Both the position numbers and the translations under genes were made by a program. The notes under the pieces are model-generated. The model saw nothing but the letters and a program-made list of their open reading frames with translations. It did not search any database and had not been told where the DNA came from. Below are positions 58,102 to 64,000 of a DNA stretch of 64,000 nucleotides, piece by piece. The stretch spans positions 19,321,142-19,385,141 of the forward strand of contig JASSKH010000001.1 in NCBI GenBank assembly GCA_031763025.1. The letters are read 5' to 3'. How positions within the stretch are numbered: position 1 is the stretch's first letter; each line of letters begins with the position of its first letter. This DNA is from Macrocystis pyrifera. Lineage: Eukaryota > Sar > Phaeophyceae > Laminariales > Laminariaceae.

Positions 58102-59837
58102 ATACGAAGTATATATATATATCACGGGACGACCTTCTGTGCACAAGGCAGCCCTTATTTTCAACCTGCACTCCTTCCGGTTTTATTCATTTACGATTTA
58201 GCACCCGTACGTACGAACTGCTCTGAAATTTCGTTGTATGCGCTTCTTCCGTACGAGCATAATGGACGCTTCATACGAAATATTGGATGCCTCGTGATGA
58301 ACAAAGCGCTCGCTGGAGGCGCGCAGGTTTGGAACCCAATCGTATCAGGTACCATCACGTTTGGCTGTTTGGTGGGCCTGTGAGTTTGCCGCGGTTCCAG
58401 CCTAGATTTTGAGTTGGCTGACGCCGGACACCAATACCACGTTACTAGTCTTCAGTGTAAACTCGCAATGTACGCCGCCACCACCGCGGCTGCAGCAGCT
58501 GCTTCTACGGTCGTCTTTCAAAACCTCTCCGCATCATTTTCGCTAGTTTTCGAGGTGCTGCTTCAGTTGCGTCGGACGGGTGTACCTATTCTCTGCGCTA
58601 TGTCGCCGTTAGCCAAGCAAACACGGCAAACAGCTATGCTGGCTAGTGGTTTCTTCGCGTACACCATGCAGAATTTCCACATCCAGTACAGGGGTTTGGG
58701 GGGCGTGGGAAGCCGGTGCTCTTACTCTGCGGGGTAGCGAACCGCTACCTTCTTGCGCGCACTCGGTCGCGGAGGAGCGCTCAGAACGGCCACGTGCTGG
58801 ACGGACGCTCCAACACTGCCAAGGCGGTCTGTTGACAGGCCAGGTTCAGCGCTGCCGGCACCTTCGCCCCTGCCATCGGCACCGGCACAGTCGATGGCGA
58901 TCGGCTGATGCGCCATCACTTGCCGAAGACCTCTCTTTTGTGCTGGAAGCGTGTTAGTTAGCTCTGAGATAATGGTAGCACTATTTGAAGAAAGCGGGAA
59001 ATCGCACCCTGTATTAAACAAGCCTTTCTACAAGGACGACAATACAAATATTAATACAGTAGTAAAAATTCTAAACAAGTTGGGTATTCGGCACCGCCGC
59101 AACTATCCACAATACCTACCCAACTAATACCTACCTGTCGACCAATATTCAGCCAACTCATAGTCCTACACTTTCGAGAGGAGAGTTATTCTACCACGCC
59201 ATTGGCCTACCAAGACAATTTCATTATTATAGTAAATGTGACTCTTAAATAATACGAGTAGTGTACCCATGGTGGAACCAGACACACACATCGTGCTGAG
59301 TCGTTGGATTGATGTTGACGACCGTCTGTATATCGAGAAGCTTGCCACCAATGAAAAGCAGTATCCACCTTATTTCAATGTTTTCGGGGATGTACCTCAT
59401 TTTGTCGTGTGCCCTTTTCTGTACGTGGTGCATTTTTGTCACGCCGTCCACAAAGGCCACAATACGAGTAGTGGGTTAGAGGTTTTTTCGACAGGATGAA
59501 GCTGTTTATTGCTCGAACTTTGATTTTTCTGCGTTGTTCATTGGTCAGAATGGATCAAATTTCCACTTGACTTCAAAATTGAAAACTCGAAATTCAGATA
59601 TCCGTTACTGTAGAAATAGAATGACACCTGGGCAACGCTGATGACGTTTGTCACGGGCATCACAACATGTACAACGTAGATCAAGGTTTGAAGGATTGAC
59701 GAAATTCGGCGATTTGCAAATCAATAAAAAAATGCGCGTCTATGTGAGATATAATACATGAACCAGGCATCCAAACGTTTACATAATGTACACGCGGACA
59801 TATATTTTTGAACTACGCGCCACAGCAAATTTATACG
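58102..59837. other. Intergenic, with an unrecognised 107-codon frame at 58414-58737
   Basis: The plus frame has an Ala-rich stretch (AATTAAAAAAST) and a hydrophobic segment, and overlaps a minus frame (58722-59021). Neither carries a known motif. No gene is called. Confidence 0.3.
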
Positions 59838-60305
59838 TCACGGGACAGCGTTTGCGGACTTTAATTGCGCGCCGCGCAATATACGTAAAACCCCTGCTCT
59901 GGCAGGCTCTTGGAGACTAGATCCAACATACATGAGGATCCTTAGCAGGCATCGATCGATTATACCAACGATTCCGTCATGAAATATGAACGGAATGCGC
60001 TGGTTAGGATCTCCGACCCACTTTAGTGTCACAAGTGCTCACACCGTGGTTGGTGATATGTGGCGTGGGCCAACCAGGTGTTTGATAAAACAATATTTTG
60101 GCGATTGTCTGTAAGTAGAAGACAGACGGCAACATATCGAGCCCTCTCCCCGTTGGCCAGAAATACAGGTTAGACGTCGATCGACATATGCAACGACTAC
60201 GTCACGAACTCTGAACGGAGCGCGCGGGTAAGGGTCCTCGACCCACGCTAGTGTTACAGTGCTCACACCTCGGCCAGTGATATGTGGCGTGGGTGGGTCA
60301 GGCAT
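59838..60305 (-). repeat. Tandem duplication (about 235 bp) with a conserved minus-strand frame
   Basis: The two units share GCTCACACCGTGGTTGGTGA/GCTCACACCTCGGCCAGTGA and flanks. Both keep the same minus-strand frame: STVTLAWVEDPYPRAPFRVR in the right unit (60039-60305) and MTLKWVGDPNQRIPFIFHDG in the left one (59838-60032), followed by a matching V-x-x-VDRRL/I-x-x-IDRCL. The changes preserve residue type, which suggests past coding selection. The product is not recognised. Confidence 0.5.
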
Positions 60306-62844
60306 CTACTGAAAACATATTTTCCAGCTAGTGTGTAGAAAACAGACTACAAATACTTTCGATTCCTCTCGATCTGGCGCAAAACAGGACTTTTTGGATT
60401 ATTGGACAAAGAGCGTAGGACGCCGCGGCCAACCTCTCGCCCCCTAGACCACGGGTTCTCATGATACCTTGGAGACTATCATTTACACTCATTGGTCTTG
60501 CCCATTACGACGCGTGTTGTCCGTGGGTTAAATACATGTCGAGGTCGAAGTTCAACCGTCGCGTGACTGCGGGTGTGCGAGCTGCGAGCCGTGTCTGTCT
60601 GTCATTTCTGTTGTGAGTGTGCGGCGTGATTTCGCGTGTTTCGCATTAATACAGCGATTTGATCGGATGATGACCCGCGTCGTTCGCGTTTTTTCAGTGA
60701 TTTCATAGGCAGATAGCTGGCGTCAACTGCCCCTTGCTACTTTACACTTGCCCAACGGCGCGCCACCGAGTTCGGGGATGGAAGTACACCAATGAACTAG
60801 GTATGAGAATTAGTTTTCGATACCTGTCTTCTTTTAGTATTCACTACAAATATAGGTACAAATAATTATTTATTTTTCCCCTGAAGTACCTTCTGAAACG
60901 ATGGTCTAGACGCTACCATGAACTCAATGCTCAAACGCCTAGCGTTTGCATACCGTACAACACGGATGGAAAACGCATCCCGGTGATCAATTTCGACCTA
61001 TGAAAATGTTCATCCCCTTGGGTGCTTGTAAAAGGGGGTTGTGCTATCTAGCGTACCACCAGTGATATGAACCATTCACAGGAGCCTCGACGCTGAGCTG
61101 AGGGGGGTGATAACGATGGTGTGCGTCAAAGAAGAGGAGTGATAAGATGATGTTGGTTGCCAACGAGTGCCAACAGACTCGGCGAGATCACAGGGGGTGC
61201 AACTACTATATAGGGAGTGTGCTGGTGGTAACTTTGATTGCTATGGAGTGTAAACAGACCCCGGCAGACTAGAGGGGGCGTTATAGCATGCCTGCGTGGT
61301 ACCGACGAGGGTGGCATGTTGAGAAGGCGTGTGCTAAGGTGGAGGCGGTAGAGGCATTTTTGCAGTATAGGGGTCTGGGAAACTGTGACGCAGATCGATT
61401 ATGATCACTTAAACCAGCCAAAATTGTGACATACTCGTACGCTGCTGTGATGATGACATAGCTTGAAAATTCTGCTGCCGAGCGCAGCAGGCGGCAGCAC
61501 CTGCAACAGAAGCGTCCGCCAGTTGATAGAAAGCTGGATGGGGGAGTATGTGACGACCGTGCCGCAAGCAGCTACCGGGTAGCTGCTGCGACAACAACCA
61601 GGTGACACATGCCACCGGACGACGCCGAGACTGGAGACACAGATCACAGTAGTAGAGAAAGAAGCTGCGATGGCAAGCTTTGGGAAGCGGTTGCGACCGA
61701 CAACACAAATATTCAAAGGGTATAGAGAAGCGGCGGAGGCACCTCGACACCCCGACAGCGAGCATACGCAGAAGGGTTTTGTTGGAACTCGTGGCACACG
61801 AGGACGAACTTCCCCAGAGTTGTATCTCAGAGGCCTTGTCCCACTGAAAAACTGGGTGCCGACATACCCATTTGAAAGATTTTATGCGTACACCACACAA
61901 AGCACAAACATACCGTTACCGACTACCGATACTACCGTAGAAGTGTGCGTTGTTTTTAGAGGACAGATTCCGTGGTAGTCCACTAAAACTACCGTATACG
62001 GTACCGTGCCTATAGCTGGGATGTACGCGACGGCAGATTTAGGGAAATTGTCCAGGGAAAATATTTCGGTCTCGCAACGTACGGCTGTTGCGACTGAACC
62101 CGGGGAACCCCCCCCCCCCGACTCATCCACAGGTTTCCCAATGTAATCATAACAACGTCACTCAAATAAAACATTCGCTGCGAAAAAAATATATACAACC
62201 AAAATGCGCGCACGCCTGTACCTGCTTACGCACCATGAACATGATTGTCACGTCTCGGTTGTATTGTACAAAGTAGCGCTGACACTTCACATGTTCTGGG
62301 TATATAATTATATCCGTAAGTAGTACCATTGTGGTCCCTTCGCAGAAAAAAATAATAACTATTAGTAGAAATACTGTTGTTGTAACTGCATTTATTCACA
62401 CAAACCATTCACGACGAATTTTCGATCTCCTCCGGCTGAGACGGTTGCCGCTTGCCATGCCTTTTCTTATACAAAACTGTTTCGGATGGGTTTACACTAT
62501 TTGGGCAAGTTTTTTGTTTTACTGCTGGGGGGGGCACAACTTCATACCAACAAATGGTACACACGGCGGACCTTCGCTCTTCGTTACGCGTAATTACGCG
62601 TAACGCCATAATGTACATCTCTGACTCATAGCGGTTACCGGCATCGAACGAAAAAAGGAACAACAATAAAATCTTATTATTCAGGCTAATACCGGCTTTC
62701 ATGCTGGTCGCTTGTGAATGGTGTATGTCGGGAAATTTGTAGTTCAAGAACGACTCAATGGGATATTAGTTTTTGTACTGTATGCCTTGGCGGAATGCTT
62801 GGGCACGAAAGCGGCAGTGCGGGAAGCTTTGACATGCCTGAGCG
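60306..62844. other. Non-genic stretch
   Basis: Frames at 61405-61900 (-) and 61670-61978 (+) overlap and have no known motif. Weak short repeats with CAACAGACTCGGCGAGATCA-like units occur near 61150-61290. Nothing else is supportable. Confidence 0.3.
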
Positions 62845-63381
62845 GTGAGATTACAATTAACTCCGTCTTCACTCCCCCCGAACCTCTACTCAGCGCAAGC
62901 TACTTCATGCTGTTCTGCAGCAGCACCGTCACTGCTCTATGGTCTACCTCTGTCGGGCCGACATGTCATAAGCCTACCCGGTGGTGGTGATTCACAGTCA
63001 ACTTTGTCCTCCCCTTCACGATATAGCTACTCCCCCTTCAATGCCGAACCCAACCAAAATCGCGGTCGGAGTACATTGCAGCGTTCTCTAACGTACGCGG
63101 ACGGGCTCTCAAGGCGCATTGAGGCTGCGCCTGCAGCCATGCAGGATGCAGCTACTCAGCTGCAAAAGACACAACACTATGAACAGTGTCGCCCCTTCGA
63201 TGTGCAAATTTGCAAGCATTTAACGCGAGTGTTTCTCGTTACGGCAAACCGAGACGGGTATGGTAGTGTTGCCGCTCATGTTGTGCAACCTTACGCTCCG
63301 GATGGTACGGACGAGTTTGTCGGTGGTCGTAATGCTGTGCTGACAATCGAGGCCATATATGGACTAGATGGCGAGTCGTGA
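62845..63381 (+). CDS. Hypothetical protein or terminal exon, up to 178 codons
   Basis: Open from 62845 to TGA 63381. The second half (YADGLSRRIEAAPAAMQDAA, then FDVQICKHLTRVFLVTANRD and VLTIEAIYGLDGES) has a protein-like composition with an amphipathic start, whereas the first 60 residues are low-complexity Ser/Pro and may be intronic. It is not recognised. It could be the last exon of a gene whose upstream exons I cannot define. A competing minus frame (63239-63646) looks less protein-like. Confidence 0.3.
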   Translation: MRLQLTPSSLPPNLYSAQATSCCSAAAPSLLYGLPLSGRHVISLPGGGDSQSTLSSPSRYSYSPFNAEPNQNRGRSTLQRSLTYADGLSRRIEAAPAAMQDAATQLQKTQHYEQCRPFDVQICKHLTRVFLVTANRDGYGSVAAHVVQPYAPDGTDEFVGGRNAVLTIEAIYGLDGES

Positions 63382-63741
63382 ATGCAGCAAATGCACGACC
63401 AGCTTGCCAATTGAGAAGTGACCGTGACTGACAAAGATGATCCTGTGCGAAAAGATTAGCAGTTCCGTCGCATTTGCGTCGAACTGGGAGCGCTCGGTGA
63501 TGATGTAGCCCTCGCTCGCAAGAAGCACGCATTCTTCGGAGCATCTCTTGATGAGAAGAACGAATCACTGCAGACCGTACTGCTTTGTCACTCGTAGTGT
63601 GATGGTAGCGCCCTGGACGTCGAAGGTATAGCAGCTCGTGCAACATCCGACCATGCCATGCATATCAGTGGAAATGTTACCGCTTAAGATAAAAGTGCGG
63701 GCCGAAACGAATACGATACAGGCAGTAACGAGAGCGCGCTG

Positions 63742-64000
63742 AATACAACATCGAACCAAAGACCTCGAAACTCCCGAAGGAAGGGCGATCTATGTCGGGG
63801 AAGAGGACATCGTGGAAATGATAACACCTCTATCTACGCAAGAAAAAATAACTGCAACGATCATGCGTCGAACGGAAACTGGTGTGATGACAGCAATAAC
63901 ACTTTTGGCCGAAGAGGACGTGAGCGTGACCGAAATGACGGCAAGAACAGCCACTGCCGATGTAGAGACGGCCTTAACCCCTCTGAGCACAGCTGGTCTT
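63742..64000 (+). CDS. Unrecognised open frame running off the right edge (86 codons or more)
   Basis: No stop from 63742 to the window end. The encoded segment is acidic and Thr-rich (YVGEEDIVEMITPLSTQEKI, later TGVMTAITLLAEEDVSVTEM) and looks like two or three loose repeats of a T-x-T-LLAEED type unit. No ATG near its left end, so if real it is probably an exon. No family is recognised. Confidence 0.3.

Noticed and set aside
61405-61900. Minus-strand frames of 130 and 163 codons
   Set aside because: Two frames overlap each other and a plus frame; composition is not distinctive and no family is recognised.

Overview
The window is eukaryotic nuclear DNA. It has multi-exon genes with GT-AG introns, retrotransposon fragments, a tRNA-derived SINE with A-tails, palindromic MITE-like elements and long gene-poor stretches. 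Proline/threonine-rich linkers, EGF modules, Ty1/copia elements and an RT/RNase H fragment of DIRS-like type point to a protist, perhaps a stramenopile alga. The lineage is inference; no rRNA or organelle gene is present to settle it.

The dominant theme is a dispersed family of secreted zinc metallopeptidase genes related to leishmanolysin (M8-like). Two members can be assembled exon by exon: gene 2 (+, 12386-17407, ten exons, 514 aa) and gene 5 (-, 53715-45913, ten exons, 573 aa). Both encode a signal peptide, an unrecognised N-terminal domain with cysteines, a Pro/Thr linker, one EGF-like module and a peptidase domain (HEMGH, distal His plus ELM Met-turn, C-terminal tail). Seven of ten exons have identical lengths in both, including a 31-nt microexon. 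Gene 1 (+, 25-1165) is the 3' end of a third copy cut by the window edge. Copies 3 (+, 23614-28217) and 4 (+, 39914-43141) are decayed. Gene 5 has lost the third zinc-ligand His (Asn instead), so it may be a pseudoenzyme.

Region by region: 1-3.3 kb is the gene 1 end plus a downstream flank that recurs behind gene 2 (17.4-19.3 kb) and partly again (19.5-20.7 kb). 3.3-12.4 kb is non-genic, with repeats, three SINE copies and one MITE. 12.4-17.4 kb is gene 2. 17.4-23 kb is duplicated flank, two MITEs and a long inverted repeat. 23.6-28.2 kb is pseudogene copy 3. 28.6-30.8 kb holds a SINE fragment, microsatellites and a duplicated unit with a MITE inserted in one copy. 31.8-32.9 kb is an RT/RNase H retroelement remnant, followed at 33.06-38.3 kb by a nearly complete Ty1/copia coding region with three frame changes. 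39.9-43.1 kb is pseudogene copy 4. 45.9-53.7 kb is gene 5. 53.7-64 kb is mostly non-genic with two fold-back elements, a fourth full SINE, a small in-frame duplication and two unrecognised open frames near the right edge.

The picture is a peptidase gene family growing and dying by tandem and inverted segmental duplication, with mobile elements marking the relative age of the duplications.
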